Shown piece by piece: positions 36,175-48,010 of a stretch of DNA of 64,000 nt. The translations under genes were made by a program, and so were the position numbers. The notes beneath the pieces are model-generated. The model was given only the letters and a program-made list of their open reading frames with translations. It searched no databases and was not told the DNA's origin. Within the stretch, counting starts at the first letter, position 1, and every line of letters starts with the position of its first letter. Source of the DNA: Paracoccidioides lutzii Pb01 (lineage: Eukaryota; Ascomycota; Eurotiomycetes; Onygenales; Ajellomycetaceae); assembly GCF_000150705.2 (NCBI RefSeq), contig NW_015440969.1:249500-313499 (forward strand), read 5' to 3'.

Positions 36175-39100
36175 ATGTCGGCTCCGTCGAGGGGCTCACT
36201 GCTGACAGGCGTTACTGATTCCAAACGTGGGGTTGCTGGACCATTTGCTCGGGGTCGCATGTCGAGGGGCAGTTCTGGTAGATCCCAGCCTCAGGGAAGC
36301 ACTGATGACAGCACACGAAGCGCTAGATCCCGGGGAGCTGGGCGTGGCGGACCCAGAGGTGGCCGTGGTAGGCGGGGCGATATAGCGGGCGGCGTCACAC
36401 ATTCGAATGGTACATCTAACAGGTCAACTGTTGGATATTTCCGAGGTAATGAAAGCAACAAAATAAACAATCTGTGCCTTAAGCTAAGTCGCAATTTAGG
36501 GTCTGAAAAGAAAAACCCACTGGATGGATCACGATTCAGGAATCAGGAGAATGGTGTGAAGCCTCAGGTTTTTAGTCCACGACCTGTGAATGGACAGACA
36601 TCGCGATCTTTTTCGCCCTTTGGCGCAATCTCCAATGCTGGCAGCATTGATCGTTCGAGGGATCCGCGTAGAAAAAATGACAATTTTGGTGAGGGCGGAA
36701 GTGCGAAATTCGGCATGCCGCAAGATTACAACAGCCGCTATGAGCAGGTAACATTTTCGATCCACTATCTCTCACGCTAGGAATATTTCAAAGCTAATCG
36801 GAGATCACCATTACAGTTGAAACTTGACCGTGCTAAGCAGCGTACTGAAGCTATCAGAAGCGGACAGATGGCTGACCCGAACCAACCGGTGTCCCTCAAT
36901 AGCGCCATTACCCCGACAGGCACCTGCACGGAGATGTGCCCCGAATTCGAACGTGTCGAGCGCATTGTCCAAAAGATGGTTGATAAGAGCGAAAAGGTTT
37001 TAATACTTTTACCCTGATGGCCTTGAAAAAGTTTTGTAACCGATTTCTAATTCTGTTGTTTCCAGTTTATCGACCCCGAATCAGGCTTATCGCAGACGGT
37101 CGAGGACAAAATGCTCAAAAGATTTAGGAGATCTGCCGCTGGCTATGATGAGCAGCTACCTTCGGACATTAGGACTCCGAAGACCCTTCTACAAACGATG
37201 AACTACCTCCTGCGACATGTTGTAGAAGATGACGAAACCCTCGCTCTTACGCACAAATTTCTCTGGGATCGAACCCGCTCGATTCGTAACGATCTGTCCA
37301 TCCAACAAGTCACTCAGGTCCAAGACGTCGAAATTGCTGTCAAGTGTCTTGAACGAATTGCCCGATTTCATATTGTGTCCCTCCATCTCCTCTCTAGTCC
37401 AGACAACTCCGAGCCTTTTGATCACCACCAAGAACGGGAACAATTAAACAATACGCTATTATCCTTATTATACTATTACGATGACAACCGAGATCTAATT
37501 AAATTTCCAAACGAGGATGAATTCCGGGCTTATTACATCGTTTTTTCTATACACGATCAACGCCCGGATCTCGAATCCAGAGTCCAAAAATGGCCCCGGG
37601 AATTGCTACGGTCACCTCGTGTCCAGGTTGCACTTGAGTTGTTTGCTGCTGCAGGCAATACTTGGGAGTACCAGGGTACTTTGGATGCAAAAAGACCAAA
37701 TGCCATTGCCCAAGGACTCTATTCCCGTTTCTTTCGGCTCATCCAATCTGACAGCGTGCCGTACCTCTTAGCATGCATCGCGGAAATATACTTTAACCAG
37801 GTCCGACAGACTGCGATCCGATCGATATGGAAAGCATACTGTCGACATCCGCTTTCGCAACAAAGCAAAAACCAAGAGTGGACTGTTGACGACCTCACTG
37901 AGGTGTTGGCTTTCGATGACAACGATCAAACAATCGAGTTCTGCGAAGAGCAAGATCTGCATCTCGCTACGAACGCTGATGGGCAAATGTATCTGAATTG
38001 GGGCCAGCGTCCACTTGATTCTGTCGGTGCGTGTTCCCAACAGCCAAATAAGCCCCCTTTAATGCGCTTCTCCCCAACTGTCCCATCTTGACTCATCGAT
38101 CGTTGTGAACATATAATCTAACTTAATTTAATGCTCAATAACAAATAGCCTTCCGGCCATCATCACAACAAACATTTTCATATGAGTATGTCGAATCTAA
38201 ACGCTGTGGGAGGACCCTGGTGGCGCTTATTCTTGGGATGAACGTTGTACAAGCTGCCAGACGGGGAATGATCGATGAGGCGTTATTGTCACAGTCCTAC
38301 GCGGTGTCTCAACCAGGATTGGAGCTCAAAGATGATGGCGGCGGACTATTTGTCAGCGATGACGAAGACGCGCATCAAATCCGCGATGCAATGACTCCAA
38401 AATCTGAATCTAGGAACGGAATTATGGGATCTTCCAAACCAGCCTTTTCGGTTCCTTCAGACGAAGAGCCTAATCTTGGCTCAGCCAATTTCTCTCAAGC
38501 AGGAGCAGGAGGACCTTTCTCATCTAGCGTTCCTTCTACGCAGCAACCATCTTTTCCCCGGCCAGGGACACTATCACCAGCGGCTCCTGTTTTCACTCCA
38601 CAGGTGCAATCGCCGTTTTCGGGATTTGGGAAACCGGTGAGATTTTGTCCTGTAGTGACTAGCAATTTAGTGCTCGCCCATCCGCATTTTACTTTACAAT
38701 TTGAATTATTTTTTTAGTTGCTGACTGTACGGTTGTTTATAGTCTACATTTGGTGCTCCCCAGCAACAAACTGAGCCGGCAACTTTGACACCCCAATTGG
38801 CCACAGGCCTGGGGGGATTCGGACAGCCTTCCCGAAATCCATTTTCGCCATCTGAATCTGCCTCTCAATCTAAGCCACCCACCTTCTCGACATTCGGTGC
38901 GAATTTAGGATCTTCCTTTGGTTCCAGTCCTGGTTCATCCTTTGGTGTCTCGAAAGACACTCAACAACCTCAAACTGGGGATTCGACTCCCAGTGGCCCA
39001 GTATTCAAATTAGGAACGTCAGCAATTTCATTCGGCCAACCGAGTTCTTCCCAGCTTGGAAATGGTAATTCTAGCCAGGGCTTTTCACAGGCTGCTCCTA

Positions 39101-40701
39101 CCCCCTCTATCTCTCCCTACCAGCCGAAAGAAACAACATCCACTGAAAAGCCTCTTGGAGTTTCTGATGGAGCAAAACCTCGCGAACGGTTATTTGGACC
39201 TTTCCCAGGCACTCAGTCAGCCAAACAGCCTAGCACTTTTGGGAAAGGTAATGGATCATATATTTCCTGTAGCGTAGAAATCTTCGGCTGACATATTTTA
39301 GGGACGACAACATCGCCGTTCGCGAGTTCTGGGTCATTCGGCCAACCCAGCAAAGATACTACTAGTGCCGAAACAAGCGCTCCTACTGTTACAGCGCCTA
39401 TGTTCTCTTCAACTTCGGGGCTTCCAAGTTTCAGACAAGATCAACCGGCAACCACTGTGTTGAATATATTCTCGTCGCCTTTCTCTGCATCCGTGGAGTC
39501 GCCTGGTAAGTTATTGTTTGGCTCTTTTGCATTTTTGTTTATGCTCTGTGTCTTAAATGATTACCAAAGTCCTAAAATTTTGCGTTGGTTCTAATCGTGT
39601 CCTGTAGCTTTTAAACCACCGGCACCCCAATTTGGGTTTGCTAATTCGTTAAACAAATCCCAAGAGCCAAATCGGGAGGCTGATAATGAACAAAAAGCTG
39701 CAGAGCTGAGGGCGGCAGAGCAGGAAGCGGCAAAACGGGAGACTGTCGAGAAGAAGAAACAAGAAGAAGAAATGGAATCTAAGCGGATAGAATCTGAGAA
39801 AAGGGAGGCTGCTCGACGTGAAACTGAGCTGGAGTGTAAGCGAAGACGAGCCGCGGCTGAAGAGGCTGCTAGACTTGAACGGCTAGAAAGAGCTAGGAAG
39901 GAAGAAGAATTGCAACGTGCCAAACGACTAGAGGAAGAGAGAATCAAAACTGCCAAACGGGAAGCCACCCTGCAGGAAATGGCTAGACGACAGGAGGCAG
40001 AGTTGCGTGCGTCACAGCTAGAAATCGAGAGGAGGGAAGCCGCCGAGCGCGAGATGGTGCGCGAAGAAGCTGCCAGAAGGGAATTAATAGAACAGGAGAT
40101 TGCAAAACGAAAAGCAGATTTTGCCGAAGAGGAAGATGAAGGAGTTAAAGAGCAGTACAAAGGGAACGGAAGGATGTCCGAAGGCATACTCACTGTCGAA
40201 GAGCTCCTCAGCTTAAATCGTTCCAGTACGAAACCGAAACTCCCACCACCTCCTACCACCAGCAAACCTTTAATCGACGAAGACGAACTCCTCTTCTCCG
40301 CTGCTCGCCTGGCTGCTAGTAACCTCGCCAATGGGAAACACTTATGTGCTGATATCCCTGGCTTTCAGAAACCATTGTCCATGTCCATGTCGACGCCCAT
40401 GTCCACACCTATGTCTCCTGCCTCCACTTCTCGTTTCAGTCGATCCAGCACCGGACCCGAAAGCTCGAGGGCAACGAACAGCTCACATATCCTCGTTAAT
40501 GGATACGACGTGGCACTTGCCCCTGAAACTCGGCTTGGCCTTGGCCGTACGTTGTCCCGCACTGAGCAGAGAATCCGCCAAACGGGCGCAAAGGGGTTGG
40601 CGTCTCTGCCCATTGCCTCATCTGCTGCTAGTAGCAAGTTATCGAATGGGAAGGTTCGGAAAAACAAGCATAAACGGCAGAAACGTGGGGAGTCGTCTTG
40701 A
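36175..40701 (+). CDS. SAC3: Sac3/GANP family nuclear mRNA export factor (TREX-2 scaffold)
   Basis: Sac3 anchors the TREX-2 complex at the nuclear pore and couples transcription to mRNA export. Exons: 36175-36445, 36500-36747, 36817-36996, 37066-38026, 38149-38636, 38743-39247, 39302-39505 and 39608-40701; 1,316 residues in frame. The N-terminus is RG-rich (GRGGPRGGRGRRGD). The SAC3/GANP domain starts at GTCTEMCPEFERVERI and runs through FRRSAAGYDEQLPSDIRTP, FLWDRTRSIRNDLSIQ and KAYCRHPLSQQ. After it come many FG-type repeats (FGQPS, FGAN, FGSSPGSSFG), which suggest nucleoporin contact, and then a long charged helix rich in E, K and R (about 39700-40150). The 54-nt intron 36446-36499 is a multiple of three with no stop, so retaining it would also give an intact protein. 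Confidence 0.93.
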
Positions 40702-41483
40702 TGACGATAGAATATTAACGTACTTGCAAAAGAATGTTATATATGTGTTTATTCTTTTAACTTGAGCGTGTCTTTGTCTGACGTGCAAATATATCCTTGG
40801 CCTACATAGTGTGCACTGGTTTGGCGTTTTATCGAGGTGATTTTGAAATTGTATGTACTGTACTTTGTCTCCATATCTTTCGGGTTTCATCGTCTAGGTT
40901 GGCGAACATGGATGGAATTGGAATGGGAATGCAATGTCTTGGATGCTTTTACTTTTATGAATTCAGAATTCCATTGCTTTAGAGTTTAGATGGCGCGCTC
41001 GAGACGTTTTCACAATCTTTTAACTTTTTTTTTTTTTTTTTTTTTTTTTCTTCACGAGACGGTATACATGTCGGAATTTGGATTATATTCATGTTTGCTA
41101 ATATATATACCCTTGTTGCTACAAAAATGGCACCGGAAAGTTTGCCTGGCCTCCAGACTCGTAAATAGTTTACCCCTTTTTATCACAAATATGAAGGGGC
41201 TGTTGTTGCAAGTTAGCAGTCGTCACATGACTAGTTATGCCGAACCGCGGTTTTGTTGGACATATATGGATATCAAACTCGAAGTCTCTCTCTCTCTCTC
41301 TCGTTCTCTATCTCGTGTTCATATATAGATTATTATCTACGAAACTATGTAAACTAAAAGTTAAATATCCCCACCCACTATTACATTCCTCTAGCTCTCC
41401 ATTCCTCCCCTCCTCTCCCCCTTTCCACTCGCTAAGTGACGTGAGCTTCGGATGCTCAAATCCAACGTCGCTCCCAATCGAGG
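40702..41483. other. Spacer between SAC3 and the amidase gene
   Basis: The SAC3 3' UTR and the amidase promoter. It contains a 25-T run (41025-41049) and a short CT repeat (41284-41302). No gene seen. Confidence 0.55.
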
Positions 41484-43406
41484 ATGCGAATCGCCACCCT
41501 TCAACTGTCGCCTCGCCTGGGCGATGTGCAAGGGAATATCAGTCGTGCAAACGCACTGGTGGATATTTTGGAGAAGAGGTTGGCGAAGTTCAAGGGCGAA
41601 ACTGTGGGAGGAGGGGGAAGAGGTAGTGTTAACGTTGCCGCTGGCGCTGCTGCTGGCAGTGGTGCCGGTGGGCTGTTGGATGTATTGGTTTTGCCGGAGA
41701 TGGCATTCAGTGGTGAGGTCTTGCTTTGGATTTTTTATTTTATTTTTATTTTATTTAAGTTTTTATTTTAATTTTAATTTTTTATTTTTTTACTGTATTT
41801 GTTGATGTTCAATTTTTTGTTTTATTTTGTGGGGATGGAAGGGTTGCTGGTCTGATGTTTCTCTCACATTCATATCTTGGGGGATGGATAGGGGGATTTA
41901 GGGGAATTTAAGGGAATATCTTTCAATTCTGATTGATTGCTTGAGCATGATTCGTATACTTTTTTTATTTTATTTTATTTCTATTTTATTTTCCATTCAT
42001 TCTATACCAAGTCCTTCTGCAGTGCAAACAGTGTGACAGTCACCTAATAAGTTATCTCCCCTTGTACATGCATGATATTCCCATTATACAAGTCACACGT
42101 CCCCTAACACTGTATTGCCGTGACTTTACATGCAAGAAGAAACATCTACTAACTCTCCCAACCAGGCTACAACTTCCCGTCCCTGGAGGCCATCCGGCCA
42201 TGTCTCGAGTCATCAGAATCTGGGCCAACAGCCAAATGGGCCCAAAGCACGGCGCGCCGTCTCGGATGCGTCGTGTGTGTGGGATATCCTGAGCTTGCAG
42301 GGGCGGGAACTAATTCCCACTCAGCGTCGTTGACATCACCAGAGCCATCAACTCTGGAAAAGAAGCAGCAGCATAGTGACGGATTGCCACCAAAGGGCGG
42401 GAACGGCACTGCTACTTCCCATGTCAATAATAAAACTGAAATCAACATTCAACCTCCTGGCCACGAAGGCAGGACCAAATCTACAGAAGGGGGAAACAAA
42501 AGGGCCATCACCACAGCATTCCCCGAAGATGATGACAACGATGCTAATGGTACCACGAACAACGACGACCCACCCCGCTTCAACTCCGCCCTCATCGTCT
42601 CCCCCACCGGCTCCACGCTCTCCAACTACCAAAAGCGTTTCCTCTACTACACGGACGAACCATGGGCAGCCGAGGGACGGAACGGAAAGGGATTCCTCAA
42701 CCTCCGTCTCCCCTTCACTGCTCCCGACGCTCCACAACCAACCCCGAACTCCAGCACCAGCACCAGCACCAGCACCACCCCCACCGCCATCGGCATCTGC
42801 ATGGACATCAACCCCTACAAATTCCTCGCCCCCTGGACCAGCTACGAATTCGCCACGCACGTCCTGGCGTCGGGCGCCCGCCTCGTGCTCCTGCCCATGG
42901 CCTGGCTGACGCAGTTGGGGCCGGCGGAGTTGACAGGGGGCGGCGTGGAGGGGATGCCGGATATGGAGACGTTTCGGTACTGGGTTTCGAGGTTTTGGCC
43001 TCTTCTTGAACGGGGAGGAGGGGAGGAGGGGGAGGGGGAAGGGGAGGTTGTTGTTGTCTTTGCTAATAGGGTCGGGATTGAGAGTGGTGGGATGAAGATT
43101 GGGGAGGATGGGGATGGGGTGGCGAGGTATGCAGGGAGTAGCTGTGTTGTGGGGTTTAGGCGGCGGGGGGGAAGGAGGAGGAGGAGGAGGATGGGAGAGA
43201 TCGATGGGGAGGAAGGGAGTAGTGATGAGGGATCTGTGTCGGGTGGAGAAGTGGGGGTGCGGGTGGGGAAGAAGGGAGCGGTAGAGGAGGCGGAAATCGC
43301 AGTCTGGGAGATGCTGGGACGGGCGGAGGAGGGGGTATGTCTTGCTGATACGGAGTTGGAGCCGAAGATGTTGTTTCGGGTTAGTTGGGATGGAGGGAGA
43401 GGATGA
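41484..43406 (+). CDS. NTA1: Carbon-nitrogen hydrolase, Nta1-like protein N-terminal amidase
   Basis: Nta1 deamidates N-terminal Asn and Gln, feeding substrates to the Arg/N-degron pathway. Exon 1 is 41484-41712 and exon 2 is 42166-43406; 489 residues in frame. The nitrilase triad is visible: Glu in VLPEMAFSG, Lys in LSNYQKRFLYYTDE, Cys in IGICMDINPYKF. The start MRIATLQLSPRLGDVQGNI is typical. The 453-nt intron is unusually long for this window and is full of TTTTA/ATTTT repeats. Low-complexity inserts stand out: GGGG/A-rich near residue 45, S/T/P-rich before the Cys motif, and a Gly/Glu/Arg-rich C-terminal third (about 43010-43290). These are absent from the compact fold and may be disordered. 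Confidence 0.88.
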
Positions 43407-44473
43407 GGGATGCGATGTTTCAAGAATGTTTCTACGTGTGGTTTTTCCTCGGGCTGGACTGGATGAGAATCTACTTTGGAATACTCACTCCTTTTAAGGG
43501 AAATTTACAGTGCGATGGTAATTCTAGTTGAGGACGGAGTATAAGAATCAGAGTGCGCAGAATACAAAACTGATACCTCCGTGACTGAGCCCATTGGATA
43601 TCGTCTGCGGACAAAATGAATATCTTCAATGATGTAATGATGTAATGATGTAGGACATAAGGAAGCTATACGCTCCCTACACACCTTCCCGGGGCCGAAT
43701 ATCAGACCCCTCAACCACACCCCCAGAACCCCCACCACCCCCCGGGGGCCCAGGCCCAAACCCCCTCGAAAGTGGCTCTAGAAAAGCCCAACTTCTGTTC
43801 ACGGGCTCAACTACGCATCCCTAGGCCCGGTTGTTCGGATCCAGTGACGTTTCACACCCACAAGTTCCCTCCTCGGCCCCCTCGCCATCTCTATATAACT
43901 AAACCAAAAAGAGCGCAACTTTAAATCGAAAAAAGAGAAGAAGAAAGAAGAAAAAAGAAAAGAAGAAGAAGAAGAAAAGAAAAAAAAAAAAAAAAAAAAA
44001 AAAAAGGAAAAACAAAAAAGAAAAAAAAAGGTTGGAGCTTCATAGCCTGTAAGTGGTGTAACAGAAGAAGCCGTTTCAAGCCACAGACGACGTTAGAATA
44101 GCTAAGATGGGAGGGGGAGCCGGAGCAGGAATAGCAAGCATGGAGAGAAGGCTCCCGATGTGAGACTCTGGCGCTGGACTAAAAAAAGGGCTGCGTCCTT
44201 TGATTTAATGTTTATTGCAGCAACCATGCGTCATGACAATGGATGCAGATAGATCCAGCGGAATATCCCAAAGCAGGTTTGTTGGCACCTAGCAGCAAGG
44301 AACGCGAGGAAAACAGGGTTTTTCTCGAACGACGGGGAACATGGCATTCTCAGCAGGCAACAACGAGGCGACGAGACAGTCTTCCGAGGGCTTGGGGGGT
44401 CTATTTTTCTCTTTATTTTCGTTCTTCCTTCTTACTTCTTTCTGTGAGGTGGGGTGGTGCTCTGCCGACACAA

Positions 44474-44504
<31 letters not shown>

Positions 44505-44616
44505 ATCCTTGCTCTGTTCCCGTGCAACGGACCAACCCAATAACTAGTTATACGAGGAGAGCTCCCATGATATGATTGACAGCAGGGATCACAGCCGATC
44601 TTTTTATCGGAGGGCC

Positions 44617-44647
<31 letters not shown>

Positions 44648-45592
44648 CTACATACATATTACACATGCATGTGCAATCGCGCTGACTGGTGGTGGGCATG
44701 AACTGGATGGCATGGAATAGGGAGATGGGGGGGAAGATGGGGGGGGGGAGATGGGGGGCAAACCTCCTCCCCCCTCCCTCCCGACTACCGCCATAAAAGG
44801 GAACGGGCTTCTCACATTTAAATCTCCCCTTCGCCCTCCTCATCTCCCTCATCTCCCCCCCCCCGCACCGTCCTGCAAAAGAGACGCAGAAACCGGCCTC
44901 ACGTGGCCGCGCACGGGCCCCCCTCCTGGCTACCCCAAACAGGTTAGTTGGTTGCACCCCAAAGTGGCTTAGCAGACGCAAACGTGTACGAAAGAGGCTA
45001 GACGGGGTCGCGTGATCGGAGGGCGCAAGAGGGCGGTGAGGGCGGTGAGGGCGGTTGGGGGGGGGGAAGGGGAAGGAGAAGGGGGGCCAATCAGACGGGG
45101 GCCGCTGGGGAGGCGCTGTGATTGGCCGCCGTCTGGGTGGCTGGCAGGGCACGGGACTTGGTCCCCATGTGGCTTGGCTGGACACGGGACTTGGTGCATG
45201 TGACCCGGCAGAGGAGGAGGAGGGGGGGGGGGAGAGAGAAGAAAAAGGAAATGCTGATTTATTTATTATATTACACTAGGGGATGGGGCATGGCAAAACT
45301 AACTGGAAAACTGGAAAACTAACCGGTTGGTGGTGGTTAGTGGGTTTGGAAATGGGGAGGGATGGCTGTATTTTCTGTGGTGTGGGGAGTTGGTGGTCTG
45401 CGTTGGAATCACCACAGCAGGAATTTGGTGTAAAAGACCGACCGACACAGGGGGGGGAGAGAGAGAGAGAGAGAGAGAGAGTCTGGGGTATGCTACGCAG
45501 ACAGAGAGCAGCCGTCTCCCCCCTTCGTTTGATGAATGTGCCGGCAACAGGCCTCCTGCGTAGTTGGTTGTAGGCAGGAAGGTTGGATAGAC

Positions 45593-45594
<2 letters not shown>

Positions 45595-45634
<40 letters not shown>
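45595..45634 (+). repeat. (ATA)n trinucleotide microsatellite
   Basis: About 13 uninterrupted copies of ATA/TAA, in the spacer between the amidase and Cbf1-like genes. Confidence 0.9.
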
Positions 45635-46344
45635 GTAGCAGCTGGGCTGTTGGTGGTTGGTCACTGCATTATTATGCGGATCCTCTCTGCAGAAGGTGTC
45701 TTAATAAGCGAGAGCCCTTTCCCTCCCTCTCCCGCCCAACTCCTCGCCACGTGAGTCCCCTCGCCCTCGCCCTCGCCCTTCGCCGGTCTCTCGTGTCTCT
45801 CGACTCTCGACTCTCTCTATAACTTCAAACCTCCGCAAAATCACAGCTTCGTCCCCGCGCCGCCCCCCTCCGTCTCTCCCCTTTATTTTTTTTATTTTTT
45901 TAATTCAACCGGTTGGTTTATTTACCAAATTTCTCCCCTCTTCTCATCGGCTCTACAAACCCAGCCCCTCCCTTTTGTTACATTTTATTTCCATTACGGA
46001 TTTTGCCCAATCCTTCTCCTCGTCCAAAGCACATATATCTATAGAGCTGCTCCGTCCAGTTATAGAGAAAAGCAGGTGACCTCTTGTCACCTGATAAAAC
46101 AAACAAAACAGTAAGAAATCGTGTTCATCCATCAGCATCAGCATCATCTCTATCATCAGCATCATCATCATCATCATCATCAACCTCACCATCGTCGTCG
46201 TCGCCATCGTTGGCTTCATCATCAACGTCACCCATCATCCCTCATCCCCCTTCACACAGATCCCCTTTCAAGGGTGACGCGTCACTGCTCTTGTTTGCTG
46301 TTTCTGTTCATCCTTAACATCTTTGCCATCATTGTCGCGTCTCT

Positions 46345-46358
46345 CCCCCCCCCCCCCC

Positions 46359-46390
<32 letters not shown>

Positions 46391-46392
46391 TT
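46345..46392 (+). repeat. C23-T25 homopolymer junction
   Basis: 23 C followed directly by 25 T, about 200 nt before the assembly gap. Such a tract is error-prone and may have contributed to the gap. Confidence 0.85.
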
Positions 46393-46592
46393 CCCCTTTC
46401 CTTTCACCCTTTTTAAAGCCGATCGTCCCCCCCCAAAAAATTAACCTCATCGGGTAATTCCCCCCCATCTACCACGGGCAAAGCGACTTCCCCCCCACGA
46501 CCCCCAATCATAAGTAGCGGGCCCCTCCAAAAAAATCCCCGGGTTTTGGAACCCATGAAACATCCCTGGCCAACAGCTTCGTGGAGGGCTGC

Positions 46593-47163
46593 NNNNNNNN
46601 NNNNNNNNNNNNNNNNNNNNNNNNNNNNNNNNNNNNNNNNNNNNNNNNNNNNNNNNNNNNNNNNNNNNNNNNNNNNNNNNNNNNNNNNNNNNNNNNNNNN
46701 NNNNNNNNNNNNNNNNNNNNNNNNNNNNNNNNNNNNNNNNNNNNNNNNNNNNNNNNNNNNNNNNNNNNNNNNNNNNNNNNNNNNNNNNNNNNNNNNNNNN
46801 NNNNNNNNNNNNNNNNNNNNNNNNNNNNNNNNNNNNNNNNNNNNNNNNNNNNNNNNNNNNNNNNNNNNNNNNNNNNNNNNNNNNNNNNNNNNNNNNNNNN
46901 NNNNNNNNNNNNNNNNNNNNNNNNNNNNNNNNNNNNNNNNNNNNNNNNNNNNNNNNNNNNNNNNNNNNNNNNNNNNNNNNNNNNNNNNNNNNNNNNNNNN
47001 NNNNNNNNNNNNNNNNNNNNNNNNNNNNNNNNNNNNNNNNNNNNNNNNNNNNNNNNNNNNNNNNNNNNNNNNNNNNNNNNNNNNNNNNNNNNNNNNNNNN
47101 NNNNNNNNNNNNNNNNNNNNNNNNNNNNNNNNNNNNNNNNNNNNNNNNNNNNNNNNNNNNNNN
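46593..47163. other. Assembly gap (571 N)
   Basis: Run of 571 unknown bases; the true length is not known. Reading frames spanning it are meaningless. Confidence 0.99.
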
Positions 47164-47571
47164 TCTCTCTCGCGTTACGTTGGGTGTGGACAGGCTTTTG
47201 TCTTTATTCCGGTGTTTTTGTTCGTTCGTTCTCTCCCGACCTCGACGACGTTGCGGATGGGTTGCACTACACAATTTTTGCACCGGGGTTGGGTTTCTAT
47301 TTCTCCTCCTCCTCTTCCCCCAGAGCTGTCTCTACAGCGGCGTAGCGCTTTCATTCGTCGCTCTCTGTTTTCTGAAGCTGTCTCTCGCAACTGCTGCTGT
47401 GTCGCACAGTGGGCAGAATTGCGGATTGTGGATGGACCCCGCGACCGCACACGACCCCCACCTGTTGTTGTCTGAGCGAGGAACGTGTCCTCCCCCTCCT
47501 GCAGCACTGCCCTCTATAGTTGTCTATTCTATAGTCGTTAAATGGTTGTGTGTATATGTGTGTGTGCGTGT

Positions 47572-47621
<50 letters not shown>

Positions 47622-47870
47622 GTGTGTGTGCGTGTGTGTGTGTGTGTGCGCGTCTTTCCCAGCGAATCAGCTGCTTCGTTCCTTCTCTCAGCCTCGTTAT
47701 TAGTCATGGTCCTTCCATCTTGTCTCTTTCTTCCTTTTGTCGCGTGACCCGGCAGGGGCTCTTTCCCCGGAACATATCTTGCTTACTTCAGCGTTCCTTC
47801 CTGTTTGTTTGCTGTGCAACAATGGCTGACGCTCGGACTCTAGTTCCGGAAGGATCGACCCCAACGCGCC
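47164..47870. promoter_or_regulatory. Leader or promoter of the Cbf1-like gene with a (GT)n tract
   Basis: Pyrimidine-rich sequence with a long GT/GC alternating tract (about 47547-47652). An out-of-frame ATG in strong context (AACAATGGC, 47822) starts an ORF that overlaps the true start at 47871. Confidence 0.55.
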
Positions 47871-48010
47871 ATGTCCGATCAGCAGTTGCCTTCTACGGAC
47901 GCCTCGACGGGCTCGAACAAGCGCAAGCGGGAGATGATGGACGCCGGCGATGGGCAGCGTCTGACACGCTCGTCCCACGGGCAGAACTCGAATGGCAATC
48001 TCCAGGGTGC
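47822..48010 (+). promoter_or_regulatory. Overlapping upstream ORF on the Cbf1-like mRNA
   Basis: The ATG at 47822 (A at -3, G at +4) lies 49 nt upstream of the main start and is in a different frame. If not removed by an unseen 5' UTR intron, the ORF reads across the main ATG and, on the spliced mRNA, into exon 2, where it stops after roughly 100 codons. It would be expected to lower translation of the factor. Confidence 0.4.

Larger units (their letters stand above)
43407..46592. other. Microsatellite-rich spacer left of the assembly gap
   Basis: No gene supported. It has purine-rich stretches and a 26-A run (43980-44005), TG repeat (44474-44498), TA repeat (44623-44646), GA repeat (45458-45481), ATA repeat (45595-45634), ATC/CAT repeat (about 46128-46180) and a C23-T25 junction (46345-46392). 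CACGTG E-boxes occur at 44900-44905 and 45748-45753. Pyrimidine-rich stretches towards the right suggest the promoter or leader of the Cbf1-like gene. Confidence 0.6.

Noticed and set aside
39591..40331. Minus-strand Ser/Leu/Arg-rich ORF of 246 codons
   Set aside because: Antisense shadow of the charged helix of Sac3; its composition follows from E/K/R codons read backwards.
42842..43423. Minus-strand Pro/Ser/Thr-rich ORF
   Set aside because: Antisense shadow of the purine-rich 3' part of the amidase gene.
45595..45634. Regular repeats as a possible CRISPR-like array
   Set aside because: Simple trinucleotide microsatellite with no spacers, in a eukaryotic genome.
46447..47475. Long ORFs on both strands across the assembly gap
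   Set aside because: They consist mostly of unknown bases, and the flanking codons show no protein signal.
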